Positions 34,768-44,426 of a stretch of DNA of 59,996 nucleotides are shown piece after piece. A program made the position numbers and the translations under genes. Under the pieces are notes generated by a model. It did no database searches. It was given only the letters and a program-made list of their open reading frames with translations, and had not been told where the DNA came from. The stretch's first letter is position 1. Every line of letters begins with the position of its first letter. Source of the DNA: Acidobacteriota bacterium (GTDB taxonomy: Bacteria; Acidobacteriota; Terriglobia; Acidiferrales; UBA7541); assembly GCA_013289695.1 (NCBI GenBank), contig JABCZK010000027.1, positions 1-59,996 of the forward strand, given 5' to 3'.

Positions 34768-35795
34768 TTCGGCGGCGTCTGACTCCGTTCGCATATTTCC
34801 TGGCATCCATCGCAACTCTGATGCTGCTTCTTACGTTTGTCGGTAACGCCGCGTCGGCGCGCATCCACTTAACTCCGAATTTCACGATGGGCGAATCGTT
34901 CCGCTACCACATCGAATCGCGCACGACCACCACGGGAACCACCACCACGCCCATCGCCAATCCCGAAGCCGCCTCGCAGCTGAAGCAAGTTGCAGACCTG
35001 GAAGTGCGGCTCGACGTCGTCGGCGTGCAGCCCGCTGCGAACGGCACGCCCGGCGCCGCGCGCCTGCGCGCCACGTATGAAAAAGCCAGCGCCTCGACGG
35101 AAACCGACGCCTACGATCCAGCGGCTGCTTCGCTCGACGCGCAATACAATAATCTGCAAGGCCGCTTCGTCGAATTTACGATCGAATCCGACGGGAAAAT
35201 TTCGCACATCACCGGCCTCGATGAAGCCGTCACAAATCCCTCCGCGGCCGCCGCCGTACGCGCCTGGATCAATGGATTTTCGCCCAGCGCGAATTTGCCG
35301 TCCGAGGGAATCGCCATCGGCCAGAAGTGGTCAGCCGAACGTCCGCTGGAAAACACGCCGCTTGCGAATCTACTCTGGCGCACTGCATCGAGTTATCTGC
35401 GCGATGAGCCGTGCCACGTACCGGGTCAAGCGACGGCGCCCGCGCCGGATTCGGCCGATGGTGCTGCCCCCCGTGCGACCCCGCCCGGTCCACTCTGTGC
35501 CGTAATCCTCACCAGCTTCGATATTCTGCGCCACGGCTCCGCGAGCGCCGACGCCACTCCGGAAGATTATCGCCACAACGGCCTGCGCTCCTCCGGCACA
35601 TGGACCGGCAAGGGCCAAAGCCTCGACACCATTTCTCTCCAGTCCGGCATGTTGCTGCGCTCCACGCAAACCAGCACGCAAAAAATGGACTTCGAGATCG
35701 TCAGCGCGCTCTCCGGTTCGAAAATGCACTACGCCGGCCAAGTGGAAACCCAATCCGAAATCACGCTAATCGCCAACGCCAGCGCTGCGCAGTAA
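34764..35795 (+). CDS. Secreted hypothetical protein coupled to the AsmA-like gene
   Basis: This is a 343-residue exported protein. It starts at TTG 34764 after GAGG, overlapping the AsmA stop. The signal peptide ends about residue 32 (VGNAASA-R). The mature part is Thr/Ala-rich and beta-strand dominated (FRYHIESRTTTTGTTTT, GRFVEFTIESDGKISHITGLD, GIAIGQKWSAERPL), with two Cys flanking a Pro-rich loop. I do not recognise the family; the coupling suggests an envelope function shared with the AsmA-like protein. Confidence 0.8.
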   Translation: MIRRRLTPFAYFLASIATLMLLLTFVGNAASARIHLTPNFTMGESFRYHIESRTTTTGTTTTPIANPEAASQLKQVADLEVRLDVVGVQPAANGTPGAARLRATYEKASASTETDAYDPAAASLDAQYNNLQGRFVEFTIESDGKISHITGLDEAVTNPSAAAAVRAWINGFSPSANLPSEGIAIGQKWSAERPLENTPLANLLWRTASSYLRDEPCHVPGQATAPAPDSADGAAPRATPPGPLCAVILTSFDILRHGSASADATPEDYRHNGLRSSGTWTGKGQSLDTISLQSGMLLRSTQTSTQKMDFEIVSALSGSKMHYAGQVETQSEITLIANASAAQ

Positions 35796-36141
35796 CGCGT
35801 TTGTGTCGCGACAGCGAAAACAGTACTTCAGCGGCTAAAGCCGGGGTCGTTTGGCGAGGTCTGTGTCGTGGCTGAAGCCACGACCTACAAAGATTCCGAA
35901 GCAGCTGCGAAGGCTGGCGATGTGAAGTCCGCCGCTGCAAATTCAACGGCGGCGGTCCAAATCGCACAATCCGGGCTGTGCATCTTGGGTCGAGCTGCGA
36001 CTTTCCGTCTCAACTAGTGTTAAACTTGACGAATCCGAGCGTATCCCCCCAGCCAGCCCGGTTCGTATACAAGAAGAACAAGTAGCGAGCGCCCTCGACT
36101 CGCTGAACTGATTTTAAACTCCAAAAAAACAGGAGCCGTCT
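35796..36141. repeat. Intergenic region with hairpin repeat
   Basis: A copy of the GTACTTCAGCGGCTAAAGCCG...GTCGTGGCTGAAGCCACGAC element occupies about 35823-35887, followed by GCCGCTGCAAATTCAACGGC. The right end has AGGAG at 36131-36135 for the FecR gene. Confidence 0.6.
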
Positions 36142-38250
36142 GTGAATATGCCGCTAACAAAATCAAGCAGAACCTCATCTTTTTTGCTCCCGCTCATGGC
36201 CAGCGTGCTGTTTCTCGCGTTGCCGGGCATCACCGCCGGCCAAGACGATCCACCCAGCCGCGTCGCGCGGCTCAACTTCATGCAAGGTTCAGTCTCTTTT
36301 CAACCTGCCGGCACACAGGATTGGGTTGAAGCTGGTCCTAACCGCCCTTTGACCACGGGCGATCAGCTCTGGGCCGATGAAGGCTCCCGCGCCGAACTTC
36401 ACCTCGGCAGCAGCGCCATTCGCGTTTCCGAACAGACCGGCATCTCGTTCCTGAACGTCGCCGACCAAGCCGTACAAATTCAAGTGGCCCAAGGCACGGC
36501 TGATATTCGCATTTTGCATATGTGGGACAACGAGGCCTATGAGATTGATACTGCAAACGTCGCGTTCACGATTCTGCGCCCCGGCGAATATCGCCTAGAC
36601 GTGGACCCGGACGGCACAGCAACCCTGATCACGGTGCGCAGTGGCGCCGGCGCAGTCACTGCGGGTGGCCAAGAGTACGACCTAGCCGGAGGCCAGCAAT
36701 ATGCATTTCAGGGCACTGACGAGATTAACTACAGCGCCGACTATATTCCCGATCCCGACGATTTCGATGGCTGGTGCACGGACCGCGATCATCGCGAAGA
36801 CAATGCAACGGCTGCGCGCTATGTCTCCCGCGAGGTTACTGGCTACGAAGATCTCGATACCTATGGAACCTGGCGGACGGACCCAACATACGGTCCCGTA
36901 TGGATTCCGACGGGCGTCGCGGTTGATTGGGCGCCTTATCACACCGGCCACTGGGCCTTTGTCGGTCCTTGGGGATGGACATGGGTTGACGACGCGCCTT
37001 GGGGTTTCGCGCCATTCCACTATGGACGTTGGGCCTATGTCGGCGGCGCGTGGGGATGGGTGCCCGGTCCCGTGGCGGTGGTCGGCGTAGGAGGAGTCGC
37101 GGTGGTCGGTGGCGGATGGGGCGTGCGCCCCGTCTATGCTCCGGCGCTCGTCGGATTTGTCGGCGGCGGCGGATTTAGCGCGTCCATCGAAATTGGCGGT
37201 GGAGTTACCGGAGTCGCCTGGGTTCCGCTGGGACCGCGCGACGTATGGGTCCCGGGATACCACACCAGCGCTGCGTACATGACCAACGTAAACGTTACCA
37301 GCACAACCGTGATTAACAGGACGCAGATCAACAACGTATACAACACCACGGTCATCAACAACAACACTACCACCGTGACGAAGATCACCTATTCCAACCA
37401 GGCTGCTCCCGGTGCCGTTACCGCCGTCCCGCAGAGGGCGTTTCAAGGCGGGCAGCCCGTCGCTGTTGCATCGGTAAAAGTTTCGCCGGAGGTAGTGTCC
37501 AGCCCCAAGGTTATATCCGCAAAGCCCGTCGCACCGACCGCAGAGAGTGTCAGAGGACCGGCGCGTCCAGCTGCGGCCTCTGCGCGGCCGCCCGCATCGC
37601 TCGCGAACCATCCGGTCGTCACGAAGATGGCTCCGTCGCCCAAGGCCATACCCGTTGGGCATTCGGCGCCTTTGACCGCCGCAGCGTATAAGCCGGCTAC
37701 CAAGCCGAATGCGCGTCCGAACACTAGCGTCAAGCCCGCGACGCGACCGACGATTGCGGCGAAGCCTGCGGGAGCGCCGGGTGCTAAACCCGCCAACGCG
37801 CCAGCTGCTAAACCCGTCACTGCGCCGGCGAGCAATCCCGCCAATTCAGCCCCGCCAGCTCGCAACGCTTCGAATCCAGCCGGCGCGGAACAGCCGAACA
37901 AGGCAACTCCACCTCCACCTGCGCGAAACGCGGAGCACAACGCAAACTCAAATCCCAATGCGGCCAAGGACGCGAACGGCGCGGCGCAGCCACCGAAGAA
38001 GTTCACGCCTCCGCCGTCGCGCGACAATACAAACTCCCGCGAAGAAGCCCCCAAGCCACCTGCTCCCGCGAAGCCGCCAGCGGCGGCCGTCAAGCCACCT
38101 CCGCCTCCTCCTCCCGCGCCGAAGCCGGAGGCTAAGCCCGCACCGAAGCCAGAACCCAAGCCTGCGCCCGCAGCACAGACACCGCCGAAGAACCAAAACA
38201 AAGAACCAAAAAACGACGAGAAGAAGCCGCCAAAACCAGAGGAAAAGTAG
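36142..38250 (+). CDS. Secreted FecR-domain/DUF6600 protein with Pro/Lys/Ala-rich tail
   Basis: This is a 702-residue exported protein starting at GTG 36142, 6 nt after AGGAG (ATG is at codon 3). The signal peptide is followed by a FecR-like beta domain (about 40-190: RLNFMQGSVSFQPAGTQDW, GSRAELHLGSSAIRV). A DUF6600 block follows (about 220-340), with YGPVWIPTGVAVDWAPYHTG, GPWGWTWVDDAPWGFAPFHY and GWVPGP. A Asn/Thr/Val stretch leads into a long Pro/Ala/Lys tail from about 420. Such proteins are envelope or extracellular; there is no sigma/anti-sigma partner here, so the FecR part is probably structural. Confidence 0.88.
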   Translation: MNMPLTKSSRTSSFLLPLMASVLFLALPGITAGQDDPPSRVARLNFMQGSVSFQPAGTQDWVEAGPNRPLTTGDQLWADEGSRAELHLGSSAIRVSEQTGISFLNVADQAVQIQVAQGTADIRILHMWDNEAYEIDTANVAFTILRPGEYRLDVDPDGTATLITVRSGAGAVTAGGQEYDLAGGQQYAFQGTDEINYSADYIPDPDDFDGWCTDRDHREDNATAARYVSREVTGYEDLDTYGTWRTDPTYGPVWIPTGVAVDWAPYHTGHWAFVGPWGWTWVDDAPWGFAPFHYGRWAYVGGAWGWVPGPVAVVGVGGVAVVGGGWGVRPVYAPALVGFVGGGGFSASIEIGGGVTGVAWVPLGPRDVWVPGYHTSAAYMTNVNVTSTTVINRTQINNVYNTTVINNNTTTVTKITYSNQAAPGAVTAVPQRAFQGGQPVAVASVKVSPEVVSSPKVISAKPVAPTAESVRGPARPAAASARPPASLANHPVVTKMAPSPKAIPVGHSAPLTAAAYKPATKPNARPNTSVKPATRPTIAAKPAGAPGAKPANAPAAKPVTAPASNPANSAPPARNASNPAGAEQPNKATPPPPARNAEHNANSNPNAAKDANGAAQPPKKFTPPPSRDNTNSREEAPKPPAPAKPPAAAVKPPPPPPPAPKPEAKPAPKPEPKPAPAAQTPPKNQNKEPKNDEKKPPKPEEK

Positions 38251-38284
38251 CCGAATAAGTACTGGCCGGTTTTAGATCGGAGTT

Positions 38285-38316
38285 CGAACCGGCCCCGAGC
38301 AATCGGGGCCGGTTCG
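38285..38316 (+). terminator. Strong hairpin terminator after the FecR/DUF6600 gene
   Basis: This is a perfect 14-bp stem (CGAACCGGCCCCGA / TCGGGGCCGGTTCG) with loop GCAA, followed by GCTCTTTCC. It lies 34 nt after the stop codon. Confidence 0.8.
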
Positions 38317-38376
38317 GCTCTTTCCTCCCAAGCCGGACATCCGCGCCCTGCGCCGCAAACGACCGCCATAAACAGC

Positions 38377-38382
38377 TATAAT
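38377..38382 (+). promoter_or_regulatory. -10 element of a probably leaderless deaminase mRNA
   Basis: A perfect TATAAT ends 8 nt before the ATG at 38391, placing the predicted transcript start within 1-2 nt of the start codon. No Shine-Dalgarno is present. The -35 is not obvious. Confidence 0.55.
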
Positions 38383-38390
38383 CAAACCGG

Positions 38391-38900
38391 ATGATTCCTG
38401 CATCCTACAAGCCGAAAACGAAGTTCATGGAGTTGGCTATTTCCGAAGCCAAGCTCGCCGGCGACCGCGGCGACTATCCGATTGGCGCGGTGATCACGCG
38501 CTTGGCGGGCAAGCGCGAGGTGGTCATTGCGAGTGCTGGCAACCGCGTGAAAACTTCGGGCTCGAGCATCAAGCACGTGGAACTTGAAACGCTCAAATAC
38601 GTGTGCAGTGGCTACGGCCGCTATCTGCCCGACTTCGTTTTGTATTCCACGCATGAGCCTTGCGCGATGTGCGCCGGCGCTTGCGTGTGGTCCAGAATTG
38701 GCGCGGTGGTTTACGGCGTTTCGCAGGAAGACATTGCCGCCTACGGGCGCAAGTGCGGCAACGAGGACTACAAGTGGCGAGCGTGCCTTATTTCCTGCCG
38801 TTTCGTGTTCCGCAAAGGCAATCACCACATCCCGGTCACGGGCGGCTTTCTGCGCAAGGAATGCCAAAAACTTTTCAGTTACAAGACTACGCGCCGCTGA
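38391..38900 (+). CDS. Cytidine/deoxycytidylate deaminase-family nucleoside deaminase
   Basis: This is a 169-residue deaminase. Zinc site: H-V-E (HVELETLKY, in place of the usual HAE) with the catalytic Glu kept, and PCAMCAGAC supplying two Cys ligands. An extra C-terminal region has further Cys (KWRACLISCRFVF). It is closest in style to TadA/guanine-deaminase-like proteins but lacks enough to name the substrate. It follows a strong terminator and has its own TATAAT, so it is probably a single-gene unit. Confidence 0.88.
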   Translation: MIPASYKPKTKFMELAISEAKLAGDRGDYPIGAVITRLAGKREVVIASAGNRVKTSGSSIKHVELETLKYVCSGYGRYLPDFVLYSTHEPCAMCAGACVWSRIGAVVYGVSQEDIAAYGRKCGNEDYKWRACLISCRFVFRKGNHHIPVTGGFLRKECQKLFSYKTTRR

Positions 38901-39212
38901 CCAGCGCGAGCCGCCCACCGCCCGGGAACGCCAATCTCCTGATTGGCGATCCGCGCCACAGTTTCAAAGCGCGTCTCGCCGGGTGTGCAGTGGACTTTGC
39001 AGCGGCCGGTCCCGCATTGCGGGACCGGGCAGTCGTTGCTTTGCGGTTGTGCCGTTGCCGTTGAATTTGACTTACGGTGTAGTTTTTGAATTCGTAGCGG
39101 CCGCCTGTTTGCCCGCAGGGCTGGCGGGCGTCTTTACCTCTGCTGAGCGGCCCCCATCCGTTGCGTTTCGGCGGCTCTGAATCCCACGCCAGCACGCCGC
39201 CGCGAAATGCGA
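38901..39212. repeat. Intergenic hairpin repeats upstream of uvrB
   Basis: Contains TGGACTTTGCAGCGGCC followed by the perfect palindrome GGTCCCGCATTGCGGGACC (about 39004-39023), then GCCGTTGAATTTGACT and TAGCGGCCGCC with CTGTTTGCCCGCAGGGC (about 39095-39120). These belong to the dispersed family described in the findings. Non-coding. Confidence 0.6.
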
Positions 39213-39218
39213 TATAAT
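39213..39218 (+). promoter_or_regulatory. -10 element upstream of uvrB
   Basis: This is a perfect TATAAT, 44 nt before the uvrB ATG; the -35 is weak. GAGGA near 39252-39256 is the probable ribosome site. I saw no recognisable LexA box. Confidence 0.45.
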
Positions 39219-39262
39219 TAAAATTTTCCGCATAGGGCGCCGAGCGCGCTGAGGACTTCTGC

Positions 39263-41389
39263 ATGAATTTCAAGCTAGCCAGCGACTACGAACCTCGCGG
39301 CGACCAGCCGCAAGCCATCTCGCAGCTCCTTTCCGGCCTCGCGGCCGGAGACCGGCACCAGGTACTACTAGGCGTCACCGGCTCCGGGAAAACTTTCACG
39401 ATGGCCAAGGTCATCGAGGAGATCAACCGGCCCACGATCGTGCTAGCGCACAATAAAACGCTGGCTGCTCAGCTTTTTCACGAATTCAAATCGTTCTTCC
39501 CCGATAACGCCGTCGAATATTTCGTCAGCTATTACGATTATTACCAGCCGGAGGCGTACGTGCCGGCCAGCGACACGTACATCGAAAAAGAATCGACGAT
39601 TAATGACGAGCTGGACAAGCTGCGCATGAGCGCCACGCGCTCGCTGTTCGAGCGACGCGACGTGATTATCGTCGCTTCGGTCTCCTGCATCTACGGCCTC
39701 GGCTCGCCCGAAGCTTATTACGGCATGATGTTGCTGCTCGAAAAGGGCATGTCCATCAATCGCGAGACGATTCTGCGCAAGCTGGTGGAAATTCAGTACG
39801 AGCGCAGCGAAGATCTGCGGCGCGGCACTTTTCGCGTGCGCGGCGACATCATCGAGATTTATCCGCCCTACGACGATCTCGCCGTGCGCATCGAGCTCTG
39901 GGGCACGCAGATCGAAGCCATCCGCAGGATCGACCCGCTGACAGGGGAAATTCGACTGACGCGTGAAGGCGATATCACGCGCCAGCCCATCTATCCGAAG
40001 ACGCACTACGTGCTGCCCGCCGAGCAGCGCGAGCGCGCCATTCAGAGCATCTACGAGGAAATGGAATGGTGGAAAGGCGAGCTGAGCCGGCAGGGAAAAA
40101 TCGTGGAATCGCAGCGCATCGTGCAGCGCACCAATTTCGATATCGAGATGATGCGCACCATCGGTTATTGCCACGGCATCGAAAATTATTCGCGGCATCT
40201 TTCCGGGCGTTTGCCGGGAGAAGCGCCGCCGACGCTGCTGGATTACGTACCGTCCGATTACCTGCTGGTCGTGGACGAATCGCACCAGACCGTGCCGCAG
40301 TTGCACGCCATGTATCACGGCGACCGCTCGCGCAAACAGACACTGGTGAATTACGGTTTTCGCATGCCTTCGGCCCTCGATAATCGTCCGCTCACTTTTG
40401 AGGAGTTCGAGCATCGCACCAATCAAGTTGTGTACGTTTCCGCCACGCCCGGGCCCTACGAGCTCACCAAAACTGGCGGGGTGGTGGTCGAGCAGGTGAT
40501 ACGTCCGACAGGCTTGGTGGATCCAGAAGTGGAAGTTCGTCCGGTGAAGGGGCAGGTGGACGATCTGCTCGAGCAAATCCGCCAGCGCACTGCGCGCAAC
40601 GAACGCATTTTGGTCACCACGCTCACCAAGCGCATGGCAGAAGATCTCGCCGAATATTTCGCGGAAGTCGGCATACGCGTGCGCTACCTGCACTCCGAAA
40701 TTGATACGCTGGAACGCGTTCGCATCCTGCGCGATCTGCGCCGTGGCGAATTCGACGTTTTAATCGGCATCAATTTGCTGCGCGAAGGGCTCGACCTGCC
40801 GGAAGTTTCTCTCGTCGCGATTCTCGACGCGGATAAAGAAGGTTACCTGCGCAGCGCCACGTCTTTAATACAGACGATGGGCCGCTGTGCGCGCCACATC
40901 GAGGGCCGCGCGATTTTGTACGCGGATCGCATGACCGATTCCATGCGCCGGGCCATCGGTGAAACCAGCCGCCGCCGCGCGATTCAGGAAACCTACAATC
41001 GGGACCACAACATCACTCCGCAATCCATCATCAAGTCCGTGGATATGCAGCTTGCACGCATCATCGAGGCTGATTACTTGACCGTGCCGGCCGATGAACC
41101 CGTCATCGGCGAAATCACCAGCGAAGCCCAAATGGTGCAGGCCATCGCGCAACTCGAAACCCAAATGCGCGAAGCCGCAAAGAATTTCGAGTTCGAGCGC
41201 GCCGCCAGCATCCGCGATCGCGTCCGCGCCCTAAAGCAACGCGACTTCGCTGCCATATTTTCGCCGGTTGCGATTGATTCGCCGGTTGCGGCTTCCGCTG
41301 CCGCGGCGACGCTCGAAGATCCTCCTGTGGCGCAAGCACCGCAGCCAAAAACGCGGTCGCGCGTCGCAAAAGTATCGAAGAAATCCTGA
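39263..41389 (+). CDS. uvrB: Excinuclease ABC subunit B
   Basis: This is a 708-residue UvrB. Walker A GVTGSGKT (about 38-45), the beta-hairpin region [21 protein letters not shown], helicase motifs DESHQT and [13 protein letters not shown], and the C-terminal UVR domain ([28 protein letters not shown]), which binds UvrC. It performs damage verification in nucleotide excision repair. A low-complexity tail of about 40 residues follows the UVR domain. Confidence 0.98.
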   Translation: MNFKLASDYEPRGDQPQAISQLLSGLAAGDRHQVLLGVTGSGKTFTMAKVIEEINRPTIVLAHNKTLAAQLFHEFKSFFPDNAVEYFVSYYDYYQPEAYVPASDTYIEKESTINDELDKLRMSATRSLFERRDVIIVASVSCIYGLGSPEAYYGMMLLLEKGMSINRETILRKLVEIQYERSEDLRRGTFRVRGDIIEIYPPYDDLAVRIELWGTQIEAIRRIDPLTGEIRLTREGDITRQPIYPKTHYVLPAEQRERAIQSIYEEMEWWKGELSRQGKIVESQRIVQRTNFDIEMMRTIGYCHGIENYSRHLSGRLPGEAPPTLLDYVPSDYLLVVDESHQTVPQLHAMYHGDRSRKQTLVNYGFRMPSALDNRPLTFEEFEHRTNQVVYVSATPGPYELTKTGGVVVEQVIRPTGLVDPEVEVRPVKGQVDDLLEQIRQRTARNERILVTTLTKRMAEDLAEYFAEVGIRVRYLHSEIDTLERVRILRDLRRGEFDVLIGINLLREGLDLPEVSLVAILDADKEGYLRSATSLIQTMGRCARHIEGRAILYADRMTDSMRRAIGETSRRRAIQETYNRDHNITPQSIIKSVDMQLARIIEADYLTVPADEPVIGEITSEAQMVQAIAQLETQMREAAKNFEFERAASIRDRVRALKQRDFAAIFSPVAIDSPVAASAAAATLEDPPVAQAPQPKTRSRVAKVSKKS

Positions 41390-41446
41390 TTGCGATATTG
41401 CGATTCTGGTATGCTGTGGCGGTTTTGTGGCCCGGAGAGACCTGCA

Positions 41447-42124
41447 GTGCGCGAAATCTCATCCTTCACCAAATCGCGCCTGCCTGCGCTCCTGCTCTTG
41501 ATCGTGGCCACCATTGCGTCTTTGTCGCCGGCCGACGCTCAGAACGCCCCGCAGCCGCAATATCCACCCGGGAACGAATTCGCCATTTGGGGCGGCTACT
41601 CCCTCGGCAATTCGCAGGTGTTTGGCATCGAGACCAACCGCCAGCTCGGCGTTCTGGCGCTGCGCTACGCTCGCACACTCTACGACAAGCCCTCCACCTC
41701 GCTGCAATACACCCTCGACGTAATACCGGTCGAGACCGTGCGGCAGTACACGTTCACCGAGTGCGTGCCCACACCGTCCACAACCGCCTTCTGCACGAAT
41801 GGGCGTGAGACGGTGTACGGCGGCGGCATAAATCCCATCGGATTGAAGCTGAATTTTCGCCGCGAGCATCGTCTGCAGCCGTTCATCGCTTCAACGGCGG
41901 GATTCGTCGCGTCTGTGAGGCCCGTGCCCGTGGATGTTCCCGGCGGTACCCAATTTAATTTTACTTTCGATTTTCAAGCCGGAGTGGATCTGTTCAATTC
42001 TTCGCGCAACCGTGCCTGGCGCTTCGGCTACAAATACCAGCACATCTCCAACGCCTACCGCCGCGACTTCAATCCCGGCGTGGACTTCCACTTCATCTTC
42101 GTTTCTTACTCATTCTTCAAATAA
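41447..42124 (+). CDS. PagL-like acyloxyacyl hydrolase, second copy
   Basis: This is a 225-residue outer membrane barrel, from GTG 41447 after GGAGAG with 7 nt spacing. The signal peptide ends PADAQ. The active-site strand reads YKYQHISNAYRRDFNPGVDF, with His-x-Ser as in PagL and an Asn-Pro-Gly turn shared with the gene at 23836. The last strand FIFVSYSFFK ends in aromatic residues. It should act on lipid A acyl groups. It follows uvrB by 57 nt and is probably read from the same promoter. Confidence 0.8.
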   Translation: MREISSFTKSRLPALLLLIVATIASLSPADAQNAPQPQYPPGNEFAIWGGYSLGNSQVFGIETNRQLGVLALRYARTLYDKPSTSLQYTLDVIPVETVRQYTFTECVPTPSTTAFCTNGRETVYGGGINPIGLKLNFRREHRLQPFIASTAGFVASVRPVPVDVPGGTQFNFTFDFQAGVDLFNSSRNRAWRFGYKYQHISNAYRRDFNPGVDFHFIFVSYSFFK

Positions 42125-42139
42125 GGCGACGCAGCGCCC

Positions 42140-42200
42140 TTGCATTGGACTTTGTAGGGGCGGTTCGCGAACCGCCCGCCGCCGCAACGCCACAGTCGGT
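42140..42200. repeat. Hairpin repeat
   Basis: TTGGACTTTGTAGGGGCGG is followed by the palindrome GGCGGTTCGCGAACCGCC. It lies between the convergent PagL-like and glycosyltransferase genes and may double as a terminator. Confidence 0.6.
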
Positions 42201-42222
42201 CATCATGGAGCGGTCCTCAATC

Positions 42223-43494
42223 TCACACCACCCCGCGTTTCAGCTCCTCAATCGCATAGAACGTCCCGCGCCAGCGAATTCCTCCCTGGCGCAAAGTCAC
42301 AAACGTGGATCGCACTATCATCCAACAAACAATTAAGGCCCCCAGCGGTTGCGTTACCGCATACAGCGGCGACTCCCCAAATTCCAGCGCAGCGCCTGCC
42401 TGCGCCATCACCGGCAGCACAATCGCCGCCACCGCAAATATTCGCGCCCATCCGTGCACAAACGGCAAAGCCACCCAGGGCAGCACGAACATCAGCAAAT
42501 TCCCCGCGACCTGTCCCACCGCGAACCACAGTCGAAAACCCGTCGTCGCATAAAAGTTTTTCGTCGTTCCGCGAATGATATTCCCCAAGCCCGCGTGCCA
42601 GTGCACGGTCACCGCGCGTCCCGCTTTTGCGACGCCCGAGCGCAAGCCCGCTTCCTTCACCAGTTTTCCTACTTTCACATCGTCCACCACTTCCATCGCC
42701 AGGCGCCGGTGCGTTCCCATTTTTTCGTAAGCGCTGCGCCGGAGCAGTTGAAATGCTCCAACGCCGATGTAAGAGCGCGATTTGGGGTCGCTCGCTCGCC
42801 ACGGCCGCAGGCCCAACATGAACGACATCGCGAAAAACGTCATCGCGATTTTTTCGCCCGGCGTGAACATTTCTGCGTGGCACAGCAGAGTCAGGTGGTC
42901 CCAATGTTTTTGTTCCGCGAGCGCGATCGTGGTGCGCAATACGTCCGGCTCAAAACGCACGTCCGCATCCGTCAGCACCAGCCACTCGCCGTTAGAATGT
43001 TCAAACGCCTGTTGCAATCCGTGCGGTTTGCCCAGCCAGCCGGCGGGAAGGGAAGTGACGTGCACCACTTTCAAGCGGGAATTCGCGCGCGCGGCCGCGT
43101 CCAAAATGCTGCCGGTCGCGTCTTCAGAGCGATCGTCAACGGCAACCACTTCATAATCCGGATAATCCAGCGCCAGAAAAGTCGCGAGCGCCGCGGGCAA
43201 TTTTTCTGCTTCGTCCAGCGCCGAAAACAAAATCGAAACCCGCGGCACGCGGGCATCGTGTGAACGGCGCAAACTCAAATCGCTCTCATCGGCATCCGGT
43301 GCGGAAGGGCGGGGCTTCAGCCCCGCCGTCGGGCGTCGCAGTAAAAGGGTTTCAGCCCCTGAAGCCGTCCGTTCCGAGCGCAGCTGGACTTGTCGCAACG
43401 CCGGAATTGTCAGCGCCCCTCTCGCCAAATCAATGGCCGCAAGCAACCAGCCAAACGCAATGCAACCCAGCAAACCCGTCCAGAACAAGTGCAA
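42223..43494 (-). CDS. HpnB-like family 2 glycosyltransferase
   Basis: This is a 423-residue membrane glycosyltransferase. It starts at TTG 43494, after GGGAGA. An N-terminal helix (4-26) precedes the GT-A domain: VSILFSALDEAEKLP, VVAVDDRSEDATG, LTDADVRFEPDV (the DxD), and EVVDDVKVGKLVKEAG. Three C-terminal helices (about 330-400) anchor it. It resembles hopanoid/carotenoid-associated GT2 enzymes; the acceptor is unknown. Residues about 41-65 are encoded by an intergenic-type hairpin repeat that lengthens the linker between anchor and catalytic domain. Confidence 0.85.
   Translation of the reverse strand: MHLFWTGLLGCIAFGWLLAAIDLARGALTIPALRQVQLRSERTASGAETLLLRRPTAGLKPRPSAPDADESDLSLRRSHDARVPRVSILFSALDEAEKLPAALATFLALDYPDYEVVAVDDRSEDATGSILDAAARANSRLKVVHVTSLPAGWLGKPHGLQQAFEHSNGEWLVLTDADVRFEPDVLRTTIALAEQKHWDHLTLLCHAEMFTPGEKIAMTFFAMSFMLGLRPWRASDPKSRSYIGVGAFQLLRRSAYEKMGTHRRLAMEVVDDVKVGKLVKEAGLRSGVAKAGRAVTVHWHAGLGNIIRGTTKNFYATTGFRLWFAVGQVAGNLLMFVLPWVALPFVHGWARIFAVAAIVLPVMAQAGAALEFGESPLYAVTQPLGALIVCWMIVRSTFVTLRQGGIRWRGTFYAIEELKRGVV
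43300..43372. repeat. Hairpin repeat inside the glycosyltransferase coding sequence
   Basis: GGCGGGGCTTCAGCCCCGCC and TTTCAGCCCCTGAAGCCG match the intergenic TTCAGCGGCTAAAGCC family in form, yet lie in frame within the gene (codons about 41-65). Confidence 0.6.
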
Positions 43495-43547
43495 TTGTAA
43501 ATTTCTCCCGACGCGCGGCGTGCGAACACGCTATGCTATCACTTTGC

Positions 43548-44426
43548 ATGTCGCGCACTGTTTCCATCGTCGGCGCTGGACGCTTGGGCCGCGCGCTCGG
43601 CCGTGCTCTTCGCCAGCTCGGTTGGCACATCGGGCCAGTCGTCACGCGCTCTGGGGCTCATTCCCGCGCCGCCGTGCGCGCGATTGGCGGCGGAAAACCG
43701 TTCGCCACACTCACAAGCGAAGTCATGGATGCCGATGTTATTCTGTTAGCTACGCCAGACGATGCGCTGGCAGACGTGGCGCGCCAACTGGCCAAGCTTG
43801 CCGGCCGTAGATGCCGAGGCAAGGTAGTCCTGCACGCAAGTGGCGCTCTCGACGATTCCGTGCTGCGAGCGCTCGCGCGCTGCGGTGCCGCCACCGGTTC
43901 GATTCATCCGATGCAAACATTTACAAACAATTCGCAGCCGAATCTGAAAGGCGTGATTTTCGCAATCGAAGGCCATTCGCGCGCCCGACGCGCCGCCGGC
44001 GCAATGGCTCGCGCGCTCGGCGGCATTCCCGTGCCCGTCACAAGCAGCAGCAAACCCGCCTATCACGCGGCTGGCACGCTCGTCGCCGGCCACGCCCTGG
44101 CCTTGACCGAAGCCGCCGCGCAATTGCTTATCAAAGTCGGCTTCACGCGCGCCCACGCCGTCGTGACCTTGCTCCCACTGATGCGTCAGATGCTCGACAA
44201 TTTCGAAAAGCACGGCCCGCGCGCGGCGTGGACCGGCCCCGCCTCGCGCGGTGATTACGCCACGGTCGCCAAGCATCGCGCGGCGCTGCGCCGCTATCCG
44301 CGCGAATTCGGCGATTCCTACGCGACGCTGGTTCGCCTGTCCGCGCGCGTGCTAGCCAAAAATCCGCGCGCAACCTTGAAACAGCTCGAACGCGCTCTGA
44401 AAAATTCCAGGAGGAAATCGCAGTGA
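43548..44426 (+). CDS. Rossmann-fold/DUF2520 protein
   Basis: This is a 292-residue protein. An N-terminal NAD(P)-binding Rossmann motif GAGRLGRALGRAL is followed by a 6-phosphogluconate-dehydrogenase-like helical domain (DUF2520; SIHPMQTF, YHAAGTLVAGHALALTEAA). It is related to ketopantoate/pyrroline-5-carboxylate reductases, but the substrate is not known. The start ATG 43548 is preferred over ATG 43533. The stop overlaps the next start by 4 nt, so it heads the M16 protease operon. Confidence 0.9.
   Translation: MSRTVSIVGAGRLGRALGRALRQLGWHIGPVVTRSGAHSRAAVRAIGGGKPFATLTSEVMDADVILLATPDDALADVARQLAKLAGRRCRGKVVLHASGALDDSVLRALARCGAATGSIHPMQTFTNNSQPNLKGVIFAIEGHSRARRAAGAMARALGGIPVPVTSSSKPAYHAAGTLVAGHALALTEAAAQLLIKVGFTRAHAVVTLLPLMRQMLDNFEKHGPRAAWTGPASRGDYATVAKHRAALRRYPREFGDSYATLVRLSARVLAKNPRATLKQLERALKNSRRKSQ

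Noticed and set aside
37740..38240. Short-period repeat resembling a CRISPR or minisatellite
   Set aside because: It encodes the Pro/Ala/Lys-rich tail; units are irregular and have no spacers.
37443..38369. Glycine-rich minus-strand frame
   Set aside because: Antisense of the Pro/Ala/Lys tail of the FecR/DUF6600 gene; its Gly richness is a mirror of Pro codons.
39443..40693. Long minus-strand open frame inside uvrB
   Set aside because: Antisense shadow of a conserved gene; high-G+C codon bias leaves opposite frames open. No motif and no ribosome site.
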